This document shows, one piece after another, positions 10,945 through 21,814 of a stretch of 64,000 nt of DNA. The DNA is from Forficula auricularia (Eukaryota > Arthropoda > Insecta > Dermaptera > Forficulidae): NCBI GenBank assembly GCA_024734495.1, contig JALMQS010000884.1, forward strand, positions 186,001-250,000, given 5' to 3'. How positions within the stretch are numbered: the stretch's first letter is position 1; every line of letters starts with the position of its first letter. The notes below the pieces were generated by a model that was not told the DNA's origin, did not search any database, and worked only from the letters and a program-made list of their open reading frames with translations. Made by a program: the position numbers and the translations under genes.

Positions 10945-11115
10945 AAGATGCACCGCCTTAAGTAAGCCAAGAGAAGAGAAGAGATTGATCAAAAGGACGG
11001 ATTGAGATGAAGGCTTCTTTGCACCCTTGAGAGTTTTGAAGATATTCCACTTAGAAGACATGACGAAACTCGGAGAGGTGAATGAACAGGTTTGGCACTT
11101 CTCAAGTTGACTATG
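10945..11115 (-). pseudogene. Decayed LINE 3' fragment
   Basis: gcacccttgagagttttgaagat and aggtttggcacttctcaa correspond in order to gcaccctggttttgaaggtttgaagat and gtggtccggcacttttccaa in the LINE tail at 38160-38290. It is the same minus orientation, much diverged, with no usable frame. Confidence 0.5.
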
Positions 11116-11461
11116 AATTTGTGTTGAGAGTAGGGCTGTGATCAGAAAAAATATTTCTACTAAAAATAGCGCTCTCTAGTTACTCTTTCTCCGTTAATAA
11201 ATTGTTCAAACATTTTAATTAAGATCACTTAGTTTGTTTGGCTTAAGAAAGAGAGTGGGTAGAGCGCGTTCTTTAATACACACTCTGGAGTAGATACAAA
11301 TAGACAGAATCGAAAATTAGGTACGGGAGATTAACATAAATCAAAAATTAAATTTAGTAGACGCTTATTTAATAGAATTTAGGAATACTTGACAAAGATC
11401 ATTATTAGAAGGGAGGGGGTTAAACAATCGATGATAATTCGATTTTGCTATTTAAAGATTG
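11116..11461. other. No gene seen
   Basis: AT-rich unique-looking sequence. Confidence 0.35.
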
Positions 11462-11464
11462 TTT

Positions 11465-11632
11465 GTTGGCTAGGTGTTAGCGTACCAGCTTGCTAACCAA
11501 GTGGACCCGGGTTCGAATCCGACTCGGGGCATCCGGCTAAAATCTGATCCCTGGGTAGAGAAATTAAAAAAAAAAAAATAAGTATCGTAAGTTGACTTAT
11601 GGCTAGAAAGGCCGAAAAGCCAAAAAAAAAGA
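11465..11632 (+). mobile_element. Second tRNA-derived SINE family, copy 1
   Basis: tRNA-like head with GGCTAGGTGTTAGCGTACC (A-box region), a TTGCTAACC anticodon-loop-like segment and B box GGGTTCGAATCC. It continues into gcatccggctaaaatctgat, an A-rich stretch, then atggctagaaaggccgaaaa and a terminal poly(A). The same order occurs inverted at 24891-25065, which defines the family and both ends. Confidence 0.75.
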
Positions 11633-13049
11633 TTGTTTTTTCGGCATTAATTGCAAACCGTAAATCGGGGTTACTTTGGGATACTTTTTCAGGTTTTTCA
11701 TGACTCCCATCAATATATTATATTATGCAAGATTGTTGAGACCATGGTGTTATAGTAAATTAACTTTCTTTTTCAAAATAAGGACATTATTTTACTCTAT
11801 GACACATGATTCCCTCATAAAAACTCTTGTCCTATTTTTACCCCGCGAAGTGGGGTAACTTTTGAACAGCACTGTTTTTGCATAGAAACTCTAGGAAAAA
11901 GTCGATCTGTCTCTTTGTTGTCGAAAAGTATTTCAACACAGACCTAAGACAAAGTTATTAGACCATTAAGTGATTTTTTTTATTAGATATTTTCATGAAA
12001 ATTTTTACAAATTTGAAAATATTGGGATTCAAAATCAAGAGAGATGGTTAGGAAATGAATAGACAAATTTTGATAGAAAAGTAAGAAACATATAACATGG
12101 TAAATTGATTTTAATTTCTTAAGTAACTTTTAACAATCTTTTTTAAAAAATAATTGAGGAAATTTTGGTTATTGACGGGGATAGGGATGGAATTTCAAAA
12201 AATCCTTTCTTAGCGGTTATCCATGTCATTATAGGAGTACCCTTTCAAAATTTCAGCCCCCTAGGTCCAGTGGTTTGGTCAGTATGTTGTCTGTCACCAG
12301 GAGATTTTAGAGCCCTTTCTCCCTTTTGGGTTCAAATTTCAAAAAATCTCTCCACTCTCCGGGCTTTGCATCTAGTTTGTTAATAAAATTGTCATGAACC
12401 TTTCGTTTGAATTACCTCATTATTTCTACGAATAAATAATCACCCACCAACACATATAGGTTGCATTTGCTGATATTATCTTGAAATTAAATTTTCTTTC
12501 TTATCGAATTTCATTAATTGCATTTGGGAAATGTTTCTTACCCTGAGATAATTTGAATTAAAATTACTTCTAACCATCGATCAGCGACGTGCTATGTTGA
12601 ACAATGAGCTATCAAAAGAAAAAGAAAAAAAAATATTTTAACATAATAAGAAAAAGAAACTAGTTTTTAAAAATTCATACATAATAATTTACGCAATATT
12701 TAATGCCATTTTCTTTATGGAAGAAAGTTAAGTCGACACGTCATTTTTGTCGTGTTTAAATAATCATGGTCATTAATATAATTCTTTCACTAAACGAAAG
12801 CATATATTTTAAGGATGGTTAACAATTTATCTTGGAATCGAAAAAAAGTAACCTTTATATCGAAACATGTCCTTGAAAGAATGCACAATTTATGACTCTC
12901 GTGTATCCTTACTTTGAATAAATTTACTGCTAATAGATAGATTCATTTAGTCTTGATCCTAAACGTTTCTCAAAAAGTAATTAACTAATTACACAACGAA
13001 GAGCTGGAAACAAAGCATGTTACAGTCTTTCGACTTATAACAGTCGAAA
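11633..13049. other. No convincing gene; diffuse repeats
   Basis: Holds short frames at about 11676-11858 and 12165-12383 without recognisable domains. The 12160-12380 block (tttcaaaatttcagccccct) has the style of interspersed-repeat sequence. The rest is AT-rich. Confidence 0.35.
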
Positions 13050-13285
13050 TGGTTTTTTAACCGACTTCAAAAAAGGAGGAGGTTCTCAATTCGACTGAAT
13101 TTTTTTTGTGTCTATGTTACTTGATTTCTTCGCCAATTGTGAACCGATTTTGATGATTTTTTTTGCATTGCGTTCAGTATAGTTTCCGATTGGTAAAAAA
13201 CTTAATTTACGTGTGCAACCAAAATTTGGCGTGATTTGGATCAATGTACAGACAAAACCTTAATTTTATATATATAGATATCTTT
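13050..13285 (+). repeat. 'ccgacttcaaaaa' interspersed repeat, copy 1
   Basis: aaccgacttcaaaaaaggag followed by gaggttctcaattcgactg, a T-run, tgtgaaccgattttgatga and tttccgattggt. A close copy is at 54181-54370, and the same terminal motif bounds the fold-back at 54756-55152. Ends with a tail like that at 4620-4700. Non-coding and widespread-looking. Confidence 0.6.
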
Positions 13286-13388
13286 AGAAATTTGAATTTT
13301 TGTCCACATACACGCAAGAATGTATGGCACTTAGTGAAATAAATTTTTAAATTGAATCGCTAGTCTAGTAAAGTCTAGTAAAGTTAAT

Positions 13389-13610
13389 ATGTTAAGGATG
13401 ACATTATTAAAAGATTGCAGTATCAGAAGGGTTGATTTAAATCTCTATGGAATCGAAACCGTGTGCCAAAAAGTTAAAGAAGATCCGCGTCAAAGCCTTC
13501 GACTGACCCTTGAGGCGAATCGTTCTGACATCATTAGTAAAAAATTTAACTCAAGTTTAATCTTCAACATTGAAGTCTCGCCATCAAGTGATTTTAAATC
13601 TAAACAATGA
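13389..13610 (+). CDS. Unassigned 73-codon open frame
   Basis: ATG to TGA with a non-repetitive amino-acid composition (for example VDLNLYGIETVCQKVKED) that looks more protein-like than the surrounding DNA. No domain recognised. A second mixed block follows at 13674-13760, starting ATGGAGGAAATCAG and rich in Lys/Glu codons, ended by a stop. Could be a fragment of a host gene, a pseudogene or chance. Confidence 0.25.
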   Translation: MLRMTLLKDCSIRRVDLNLYGIETVCQKVKEDPRQSLRLTLEANRSDIISKKFNSSLIFNIEVSPSSDFKSKQ

Positions 13611-14039
13611 AGATGAAATGTATAAATTAATACATACATTTATATTACGAAATAGGTTTATATTAAATTACAAATGGAGGAAATCAGTAGTTCCCCGATG
13701 GAATCCAAGGCAAGAAATGATCCTAAACAAGGTGAAGTGAAGACAAAGAAAGAAACAGAATAAGCTAATTTCCAGACAAAAAAGATAATGAAGACGCTGA
13801 ATTGAAAGGTAAAAAACAAGAAGGCTTATATTTCCCTTTTGGATCTGCTCGGGTCTTCTAAAAAAATGCTGGTTGGCAAGATTTGAGGAACTTGAAGTCA
13901 GAATTGGATGTCAGAAGATGTAGGCTTCGCCAATTCCGTTTTTATAAAATTTTCAAACTAAAAAAAAAAAACAATAAAAATGAAATATACTATAAAATGA
14001 AATTATAATTTAAAAGAGAGTTATTATTTTTCCGGGTGC
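13611..14039. other. No gene assigned
   Basis: Includes the Lys/Glu-rich block at 13674-13760 and an A-run at 13958-13972. Confidence 0.3.
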
Positions 14040-14545
14040 CATAATTGAGGGGGGGGGGGGGTTCAAAAAAATAGAACTATCAATATAAGTCCTAGACCCT
14101 TTGATCTATTTGTACGAAATTTCGCATATCGTCGCCTTAGAGTATAAACCTGCTAACTCACAACAAGAAAATTTTACAAGTCAGAGAAAAATCAAACAAA
14201 ATTTAATATTGTTGTTATGGAAAGAAACTATTTTTCACATTTCTATTCTACTGCTGCATCTCTTTTTCTTTCGATCGGTATTATTATGTCATATATGATA
14301 AAAATGGATTTAACAGGTTTACACTCTAAGGCAACGATATGCATTTTATACCTTATACGGGCCTTATGAAAATAACTCACTATGTGAAATTTATAGTGAC
14401 CAAAAAGAAGGGGATGCCTCAATAATAAAATGTTCAAACAAATATCGAAGAAAGGTGATATTTCTAATATAACAGTCTCATAATTAAAAGGAGATATTAT
14501 TAATTGCTATGGGCCCAAAATTAAGAGGGGGTGTTCTTTCATAAA
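14040..14545 (+). repeat. Interspersed repeat (filled copy) hosting a MITE
   Basis: Outer segments 14040-14125 and 14345-14530 match, on the opposite strand, 16745-16990 (tttgtacgaaatttcg, cttatgaaaataa/ctaatgaaaatg, aaaaggagatat). The copy at 16745-16990 has no insertion, while here a MITE of about 220 bp sits between them. Confidence 0.6.
14124..14346. mobile_element. MITE with ~29-bp terminal inverted repeats
   Basis: gcatatcgtcgccttagagt (14124 on) pairs with actctaaggcaacgatatgc (to 14344), two mismatches over 29 bp. A second copy at 26646-26881 plus 27798-27817 shares both ends and interior (ctaactcacaacaagaaaat). The flanking ATAT is compatible with a target duplication but is also part of the palindromic end, so the exact boundary is ambiguous. 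Superfamily unknown. Confidence 0.7.
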
Positions 14546-14559
14546 TAATTATAAATTAT

Positions 14560-15725
14560 TTTATTAAAAAAAAAGGTTAAATAAAGTTTTTAGTAAAATT
14601 ATATTTTAAAGTACTTTACTCTAGAGTAAGAGAGTACTTTTTTAATTTTTAAATTCTTTAAAATGTATTCATTTGAAAGTTTTAATATAGCTCATTTAGC
14701 CTTGCTTAAGTAAGAATGGATAGGCTTCTCTCTGTGAAATGGTAAAAATTTGGGAGGAATTTTTATAAGTAACCATAGCAACTGCGTTGTTTTCTTATCC
14801 GTTACCTTTGCTGAAGACATAGAGAAATCGATTTAAACCAAAAATAGCGATTGATTCTCATCTAGTACTTGAGGAATAATCATTCTATATTGGATTTTTG
14901 ACGTTTCGGTTTTTATTAGTAACCATTGCTGAAGACATAGAAAATCAATTTTAAACCAAAAATAGCGATTGATTCTCATCTAGTACTTGAGGAATAATCA
15001 TTCTATATTGGATTTTTGACGTTTCGGTTTTTATTAGTAACCATTGCTGAAGACATAGAGAAATCGATTTTAAACCAAAAATAGCGATTGATTCTCATCT
15101 AGTACTTGAGGAATAATCATTCTATATTGGATTTTTGACGTTTCGGTGTTTATTAGTAACCATTGCTGAAGACATGGAGGAATCGACTTAAAATCAAAAA
15201 TAGCGATTGATTCTCATCTAATACTTGAGAAATATCCATTCTATATTGGATTTTTGACGTTTCGGTTTTTATTGGTAACCATTGCTGAAGACATGGAGGA
15301 ATCGACTTAAAATCAAAAATAGCGATTGATTCTCATCTAATACTTGAGGAATAACAATTCTACATTAGGTATTTTACGTTTCGATTATTATTGGTAACCA
15401 TTGCTGAAGACATGGAGGAATCGACTTAAAAAATCAAAAATAACGATCGATTCTTATCTAATACTAGAGGAATAACCTTATTGCATTCCATTTTTGATGT
15501 TTGGACTATTAATGGAAACCTCTACTGAAAATGTGGAAGAAAGTCAACTTAAAATCAAAAAAGACGCAAATTCTTTTATGGCAAAACAACTCAAGCTTGA
15601 TGAAGCTAGATGAGAATTATTTTTGAATTAATGTCAATATGAACTACAAATTGCAAGTGATTTCTGATTAATAATAAAGGAACAAACATATTAATATTTC
15701 AAATGAATTTGGATAAAGTTTAGCA
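14560..15725 (+). repeat. Satellite array 1: ~119-bp units with conserved flanks
   Basis: The aaccattgctgaagacat landmark recurs at 14921, 15039, 15158, 15277 and 15396 (spacing 118-119 bp). Each unit carries tagcgattgattctcatcta, acttgaggaataa and ttttgacgtttcgg. A left flank of about 250 bp (ggttaaataaagtttttagt...ccgttacc) and a right flank (gaacaaacatattaatattt...ggataaagtttagcaac) recur at the other arrays. Units at the right side are more diverged. Confidence 0.85.
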
Positions 15726-15800
15726 ACTATTAATTATAAGAGAGTGTACCAGGTGTATGGTAAATTCATGTGAATGACCACATATCAGCTTATTTTTTAT
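15726..15800 (+). repeat. Fragment of repeat X (right end)
   Basis: ggtgtatggtaaattcatgt, gaatgaccacatatcagctt matches the terminal part of X. Confidence 0.5.
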
Positions 15801-16744
15801 TAATTTAAAATTAAGTATTTTAATTTTTATGCCCTTGTAATTCACTTATGAAATTTTCATTACATTTATTTTGTGTCAATTATTAGCGAGACTTGCTTCG
15901 CTATACTTTTAGCTCTTCCCGCAAAACAACTTTATAAGCAGCATGCCATTTATTTTATATTATTCTTATTATGCAGAAAAATATAATAAGCAGCACGGGC
16001 TTTAGTAGAAGTTTAATAAAAGTTTTAGGTAATTTTGGAGGCATTGATATTTGAATCCGGCTCCAAAAACTCTCCTCGACTTGTTCGGTCTTTACAACCC
16101 TTGCTAAATAAACAACTTGTGTTACCTTTCTAAAATTTATAAACATTTCATAATAAACTGATAAATTTCATTGAATTGAAATCCGCCTATCCATCTTAAT
16201 AATTTACTTGAGAATTGTATTAATTTGATATAAAAAAATTAATTAAATTTTCTTAATTAAATGCAAATATAAATTCCACAAACAAAGGTTACACTTTCTT
16301 AAATTCTTGAGAAAAGTCAATAAATTAGTTTTTTATTACCGAATTCTCAAAATAAAATCTATTTTCCTAATTATAATTAGCATTTTCAATTAATACATTA
16401 GCCTTTGCTAAGTCTTTATTGACCGATGAAATAAATAAGACGCCCCTGCCTTTGGGACAAATTGGCTTCTTGTTCTCATCATTTAATTCTTTTAGTTTTA
16501 AAATTAGATTAGCATATAAATGAAGAATCAACTCAATTATCATTTAAAGACCTTAGGAAATTGAAAATATATGTATTTTCTTGAAAACTTGAAACCAGCC
16601 TTCCTTCTGTCATATATGTATTTAAAATTGTGGTCTACTAAAGAAATAATTCGTCTTTTTTTTTATTAAAGGAACATTTCAAAGTAACTTTCAGCGAACT
16701 TGATTTTTTAAAATGGAAATTTTTAGAATTTAATTCTATATAAG
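15801..16744. other. AT-rich DNA, no gene seen
   Basis: No recognisable coding or repeat structure; a minus frame at 15955-16146 shows no domain. Confidence 0.4.
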
Positions 16745-16990
16745 AGAACACGCTCCCCCCCCCCTATCCCCACATTTTGTGTCAATTAGCAATCAATCAT
16801 ATCTCCTTTTAAATATGAGACTCTTTTATTTTAAACATCAGCTGTCTCCAATTTCTCTTTGAAAATTTGATTATTTTATATTATTTTTGAACCCTCGCCC
16901 CTATCAATTTTACATAGTGAAACATTTTCATTAGGTCATATACGGTGCATATACGAAATTTCGTACAAATCGATTGAAGGGTCTAGGACA
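16745..16990 (-). repeat. Unoccupied copy of the repeat at 14.0-14.5 kb
   Basis: On the minus strand it reads tttgtacgaaatttcgtata straight into tgcaccgtatatgacc, aatgaaaatgtttcac and aaaaggagatatgattgatt. Where the other copy has its MITE this one is continuous, so it serves as an empty site. Confidence 0.6.
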
Positions 16991-17279
16991 GGGGTGGCTA
17001 ATCTTTTCAGCCGGTAGGCCAAATTTTAGAAATAATATTTCTTGTCGGTCCACGCACATATATTTTTTTTGTTAATTAAAGCAAACAAGCAAGCATACTA
17101 CAGTTGCAACCACATCGTCGCTTCCCAACAGGTGAGATCGTGGTCAAACACTCGCCTGGTCTAATGTAAAAAAAAAAAAAACAAAAACAAGAAATAGATT
17201 TATTTATTTTTTGAAGAAAATAAAACAAAACAGAGAATCAAACATATTTATTAGACAATTTAAAAATATTTAAAAGCAA
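16988..17279 (-). mobile_element. hAT element terminus
   Basis: CAGGGGTGGCTAATCTTTTCAG at the left edge is a hAT-type terminal motif (CAG-GGGTGGC-AA) with the subterminal ggccaaatttt / gtcggtccac typical of these elements. It lies just beyond the C-terminal end of the transposase fragment that follows, which is on the minus strand, so this is the element's 3' end. Confidence 0.6.
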
Positions 17280-17412
17280 GACGTCTGACTCTGTTTTGCT
17301 GCAGAGCTAAGTGGATCAAAATTGATCTCGACTGATGATGTCGATACACGTAAACAGTTTTCTAAATGAACATCAGTAATTCGTGTTCTCACCTCTGTTT
17401 TGATGTGATTCA
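17280..17412 (-). pseudogene. hAT transposase, C-terminal fragment
   Basis: Minus strand encodes MNHIKTEVRTRITDVHLENC followed by LRVSTSSVEINFD and a stop, matching the hAT dimerisation-domain end (K.R.RLTDEHLE..LR...S) found in the GTF2IRD2/SCAND3-like group. The N-terminal continuation is at 23500-23995, about 6.1 kb away on the same strand. The gap is filled by a hammerhead fold-back and an LTR retrotransposon. Confidence 0.75.
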
Positions 17413-17684
17413 TACAAAACTAGTGAAAAATATTATACTAATCAGATATTTAGGGCCTGTGAACGCAACCCGCAATGCAGGGCGTTCTATTTGAATGCAT
17501 AACCTTCATTTTAGAGGCGCGGCGCTGAATTACCTCAGTCATAAGCTTTCCTAATTATGATAAAAACACACCTACATGTCTTTCTGTATCTTTTAGCCAG
17601 CAGTGAAACCAAACATAAATTGAAGAAAAAGTTGAAACTTTTTCAAGACTCCATATGCCCATCAGTTAGAGTCGCCCTAATAAT
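17413..17684. other. Unassigned segment between hAT fragment and fold-back
   Basis: Moderate G+C, no coding frame recognised; could belong to the insertion that split the hAT gene. Confidence 0.35.
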
Positions 17685-17810
17685 AAACTTATAAAGATAA
17701 AAGTAAATAAATATTTTGTTTAATATGGATTTACTATGAGTTAAGGATACTGGGTCACTTATTTCACATTAAAATTAAAAAATTAAAAGATATAAAAAAA
17801 AATTTTATTT

Positions 17811-17855
17811 TTCAATATATATATATTTTCGGGCTATCAACCCATCTTCAGGAAA
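17811..17855 (-). ncRNA. Hammerhead ribozyme, AU stem III (left arm)
   Basis: Minus: UUUC-CUGAAGA, stem II GGGUUGAUAGCCC, GAAA, AU helix, U, then GAAA closing stem I with UUUC. Complete core. Confidence 0.75.
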
Positions 17856-18083
17856 TACAGAAAGTAACTATTTCAACTTATTGAATAACAGATTATATAT
17901 GTGTTTATTGAACAGAGGGAAGAATTTTTAAATTATTTTAAAGTGACACTTTCTCTTAAGCTATTGTTAAGGAAAGAATATCAGGTTGGCCTTTATTTAC
18001 ATAGGATAGTTTGGGTGAAAGGAAAGTTAGTGAGTTCGTTGACTTGTGTCTCTGGGTTGGGAATGATTTAGTTACTTTCTGTA

Positions 18084-18126
18084 TTTCCTGAAGATGGGTT
18101 GATAGCCCGAAATATATATATTGAAA
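18084..18126 (+). ncRNA. Hammerhead ribozyme, AU stem III (right arm)
   Basis: UUUC (18084-18087), CUGAAGA (18088-18094), stem II GGG...CCC, GAAA (18109-18112), AU-rich stem III, U18122, GAAA (18123-18126). Stem I has 4 perfect pairs. Confidence 0.8.
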
Positions 18127-18312
18127 AAGAAAAAAAAATTTTATATCTTTTAATTTTTTAATTTTAATGTGAAATAAGTGACCCAGTATCCTTAACTCAT
18201 AGTAAATCCATATTAAATAAAATATTTATTTACTCTTATCTTTATTAAAGATGTTTCACCTTGCACCAACACCACAATCTCTACTGATTAATAAACTTAT
18301 ATATAATAAACC

Positions 18313-18795
18313 TGTTCAGTCGCTACACTACCCTAAAATTATCCGCCCCGACGCCTTCTTCATATTGTTGTCTTGCCCGCTGTCTGCCGCTAGAGGGCGG
18401 CTGAGTCGCCGGCCGTCTCTCGATGTTGGACTGAAGGCTTGCAGGACACTCTCGCTCGGACTCTCGCTTGTCACCAGTTCGAGGTGAAGTCATTCATACC
18501 TTTCTTCCTCCGTTCGTGCTCGGATGGAAGACCAGCATATTTCCGTATATTTCAAAGCTCCAAGTGGAGCCGTCGTGTTTCGTTGTTCGCGAGTCGATCT
18601 CGCCCCTTTCGCTTAATTCTCTCACCAATCATAATCTTATGTATATTTCACCCCGGCCAAATAGCGGGTAATAAATTGTTGCATTATATATATTTGTGTG
18701 AAGTGTTGTTCATTTACCCAATACTGAAGAGCTGTTATTCAGTCCGGCCCTTCAGTCCTCCTACACGCTCTCCCACCCTGGTGTACGCCGCTACA
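18313..18795 (+). repeat. 5' LTR (483 bp)
   Basis: TG...CA termini. Carries the gctagagggcggctgagtcg block, a gggtaataaattgttgc segment with an AATAAA-like signal, and a GC-rich U5-like end. It has about 90 bp (around 18563-18653) that are absent from the 3' LTR. Confidence 0.9.
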
Positions 18796-19195
18796 TTTTG
18801 GTGAACGAAACCCGGGAACAGAAACAGTGCCCCACATTTTGGTGCCGAACCCCATGTACAGAACATTTTGGTTACCTAAATCAGTGGACAGAAACAGTGC
18901 CCTATCGCCTTCAAGTGTCTATTAGTGCAAAATCAAAATTCCTTTGTTCTTCCGCGAATACACACAAATAAGTGTTCTACATGCATTCAGGAATTCAAAT
19001 CTATATATAAACATTCTCAAATACGTTAAAAAGGTCACATTACAAAATTCAACAAATTCTTTCGACATTATGAAGATTGCTTCAACAAATTTGCTTTATC
19101 TGCTCCCACCATCATATCACCCCTCTTGCAAAAGCCGTCTCTCCTTCATTAGCTACGAGCTAAGCCAGTTGCAAGAAATTAATTATAAAAATAAT

Positions 19196-19771
19196 TTTCG
19201 TGTGAAGACATCATAATATTTATAATAAATAAATATTGTTTCGAATATATTTTATTTACAAATGAAATAAATAAAATATGTTAATGTTTCGCTGTCAAGT
19301 ATATAAAGAAAAAATAAATAAATAATAAATATATATTCTTCTTCGCATATTACATAAGTATCTATACATGAAAATAAATAAACAACTAATCACAAGAGTT
19401 ATTCATCTATGCTACCTTATATGTACATATATAATTAATAACATAAATACATAATAAGAAGATAAATAATCTTTACATAATACATTATATTTATGTTACG
19501 GAGGAATAATTGTTTTTTTCACATATACAAATATAAAGAGAAAAAAACAATTAGCACATCATTATTTACATCGTCTACAAACATGCCAACATATGTAAAA
19601 CAGTAAACAAGAATACATTTAAAATATCGACATCTATCTCTATTCTTATATATATATTTATTTTCACATCTGTCAATATTCATCGCTTGGAGCATTTAAA
19701 AAAAAAAATAAACAAACAAGACTGTATTCAGATCTCGCTCAACGGTTACTAACTATTATTTATTTGCGAAA
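19196..19771. other. AT-rich leader of the LTR retrotransposon
   Basis: Non-coding, TA-rich sequence between the LTR-proximal region and the gag start. Its composition differs sharply from the GC-richer ORF that follows. Confidence 0.4.
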
Positions 19772-21814
19772 ATGCCACGAAAATTATCTCTTTTGACAAC
19801 GTTACGAAGTAATGTTTTTGCTGTGGTCACTGACCTTTGTGATCAAACCGCCAAACTCAAAGATACGGAGGCGGATATGATGGAAATCATTTATTCAGCA
19901 GCTCAGAAGAATGCTGCGAAATTCAAAAAACTTCAAGACGAGATCACCGAGGCCAATGCCTTACTGGACCTCAAGGATCGACTTGATACCGAGAAAGCCG
20001 CTATCGCCTTCGAAGAAATGATCTCGCAGATACAATACAAGAATATCCGACTGCAAGCACTGGCACCTTGCCCAAGAATCCCTGTCTCCGTTTCATCTAC
20101 AGCCGCAGTTGCAGCCCCCATCTCGTCTACAGCCCCCGATGCTGCAAACACTTTTCGCTATCCTATTTCATATACAGCCCCCGCTGTTACAAATCCATTG
20201 CGCATTCCTATTTCAACTACAGCCACAACTGCTGCTAGTTCTCCACGCGTACTCGTCTCGTCTGTAGCCACCGCTGCTACTAGTCCCCCACGCATTCTCG
20301 TTTCATCTACAGCCCCCGATGCTGCAAACACTTTTCGCTATCCTATTTCATATACAGCCCCCGCTGTTACAAATCCATTGCGCATTCCTATTTCAACTAC
20401 AGCCACAACTGCTGCTAGTTCTCCACGCGTACTCGTCTCGTCTGTAGCCACCGCTGCTACTAGTCCCCCACGCATTCTCGTTTCATCTACAGCCCCCGAT
20501 GCTGCCAATACTTTGCTTATGCCTATTTCAACTGCGGCCGCCGATGCTGCTAGTCTTCCATTCAAACTTGTCTCGCCTACAGCCGTCGCTGCTACAAGCC
20601 GGTTACGCTATCCTATTTCCAATGCAGCCGCCACTACTTCTAGTTCTCTACTGCCTACAGCCGCCGATGCTACCTGTCCTCTCCTCAATCATGTCTCGCT
20701 TACAGCCACTTCTGCTGCTAGTCCTCTACTCATTCCTATCTCACCTACAGCCTTCGCTGCTGCTGGTCCTATACTTATTTCTGTCTCATCGCCAACCCCC
20801 TCTGCGGGTGTTACCATTCCTATACGCACGATTAAAAGTTTGCAAAAAAGTCTCCGTTATAGGCTCGAAGAGATTACCACGATTTCCAGCCGGTGTCGGG
20901 GCTCCATTTCACATCACGGGATCAGGAACGAGATGTTAGACTTTCACGAATCGGATGCTAATGGGGCCAAGTACTGCTTTGAAAAAATACTCGTGCAGGT
21001 CGCCACGACTAATAAGAGCAATGAGAGACCTCTCGATATCGTTCCGATACAGGACGCCTTCATGAGCATTTACAACGAGCTAACAGAATTCATATCAGTT
21101 CAGAGGGGCCTCTTACACTCTGCTCCCGTTTCCAAAGTTAAGCCTGATTCCCCCTCCATTCTCTCTACCATCGCAAACACCTCCGTCGATACCACCACTT
21201 CTGCCATTATTACAGCTCCATCTTCCACTACAATTTCCTTCGTTAAACCTGCTTCCCCCTCTATTATTCCTTACCTCGCACACACCCCCGTCTCTGCCAC
21301 CCCTTCTGCTATTAATACGGCTCCATCTTCCACTACAACCGCTGCATCTACTTTCGCCGTCATCAATTCTTCTGTGCTCATGTCCGACTTGGTCCCTATT
21401 GCCAATCCTTCTCATTCCGTCCACACGCCTACTCTCGCACTTACACCTGAGACCCCTACTGCCACTCTCTCTGCTTCCTCTGTCAACACTGCGGATCCTG
21501 CATCTCATAATAATGTCTATACTCCTGCTATCACATCCGCTCTTGCCATTTTTCCTGTCCTTGGAAATACTTCTAACTTTAAAACTGCTCCCGCTCCTTC
21601 ACATTTGCTCACACATCCAATCCTTATTCAGAACTACTCCTCCAATCGCCGATTCCAAGCAGGACTGTCATCGCTGAACTCACCACGAAAGCACCCATCT
21701 GGCCTTTCAAGTAAGAAGTCTCGCGGCTATATTTATTCTCGTGATGGACCCCCGGCATGCGCCGGCTTCGCCGCCACCGCGTCCGGAAGAGACAGTCACA
21801 AGATCGGCACTTAA
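19772..21814 (+). CDS. Gag-like protein with 20-residue Ala/Thr/Ser/Pro repeats
   Basis: 680 codons, start ATG in caaaATG context. Residues 1-100 are helical and charged (TEADMMEIIYSAAQKN, EITEANALLDLKDRLDTEK), likely coiled coil. About residues 105-345 are a 60-bp-periodic coding repeat giving units like TAPAVTNPLRIPIS; a 180-bp block is exactly duplicated (about 20121-20300 and 20301-20480). Residues about 350-450 (SLQKSLRYRLEEITTISSR, LHSAPVSK) are a second folded segment, and the rest is Ser/Thr/Pro-rich. Being the only long ORF between LTRs, it is probably a capsid/RNA-binding Gag. No zinc knuckle or protease motif is seen. The low-complexity linker is unusual for gag. Confidence 0.7.
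   Translation: MPRKLSLLTTLRSNVFAVVTDLCDQTAKLKDTEADMMEIIYSAAQKNAAKFKKLQDEITEANALLDLKDRLDTEKAAIAFEEMISQIQYKNIRLQALAPCPRIPVSVSSTAAVAAPISSTAPDAANTFRYPISYTAPAVTNPLRIPISTTATTAASSPRVLVSSVATAATSPPRILVSSTAPDAANTFRYPISYTAPAVTNPLRIPISTTATTAASSPRVLVSSVATAATSPPRILVSSTAPDAANTLLMPISTAAADAASLPFKLVSPTAVAATSRLRYPISNAAATTSSSLLPTAADATCPLLNHVSLTATSAASPLLIPISPTAFAAAGPILISVSSPTPSAGVTIPIRTIKSLQKSLRYRLEEITTISSRCRGSISHHGIRNEMLDFHESDANGAKYCFEKILVQVATTNKSNERPLDIVPIQDAFMSIYNELTEFISVQRGLLHSAPVSKVKPDSPSILSTIANTSVDTTTSAIITAPSSTTISFVKPASPSIIPYLAHTPVSATPSAINTAPSSTTTAASTFAVINSSVLMSDLVPIANPSHSVHTPTLALTPETPTATLSASSVNTADPASHNNVYTPAITSALAIFPVLGNTSNFKTAPAPSHLLTHPILIQNYSSNRRFQAGLSSLNSPRKHPSGLSSKKSRGYIYSRDGPPACAGFAATASGRDSHKIGT

Larger units (their letters stand above)
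17685..18300. mobile_element. Large hammerhead inverted repeat (arms ~185 bp)
   Basis: Left arm about 17687-17875 (gataaaagtaaataaatatt...cttcaggaaatacagaaagtaact) is nearly the exact complement of right arm about 18068-18246. A unique centre of about 190 bp separates them. Each arm has a ribozyme pointing away from the centre. The tail atgtttcaccttgcaccaac (18251-18270) recurs beside the modules at 31145 and 58540, so it is part of the mobile unit. No protein. Confidence 0.8.

Noticed and set aside
11465..11540. tRNA-Ser-like gene (GCT-type loop)
   Set aside because: Found as the head of a two-copy SINE family with a common tail and poly(A); acceptor ends do not pair.
14815..15560. CRISPR-like array
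   Set aside because: Units repeat along their full 119 bp with no variable spacers, and the surrounding DNA is eukaryotic.
21113..21508. Gly/Arg-rich minus-strand ORF of 131 codons
   Set aside because: It is the shadow of the Ser/Thr/Pro-rich repeat coding on the plus strand.
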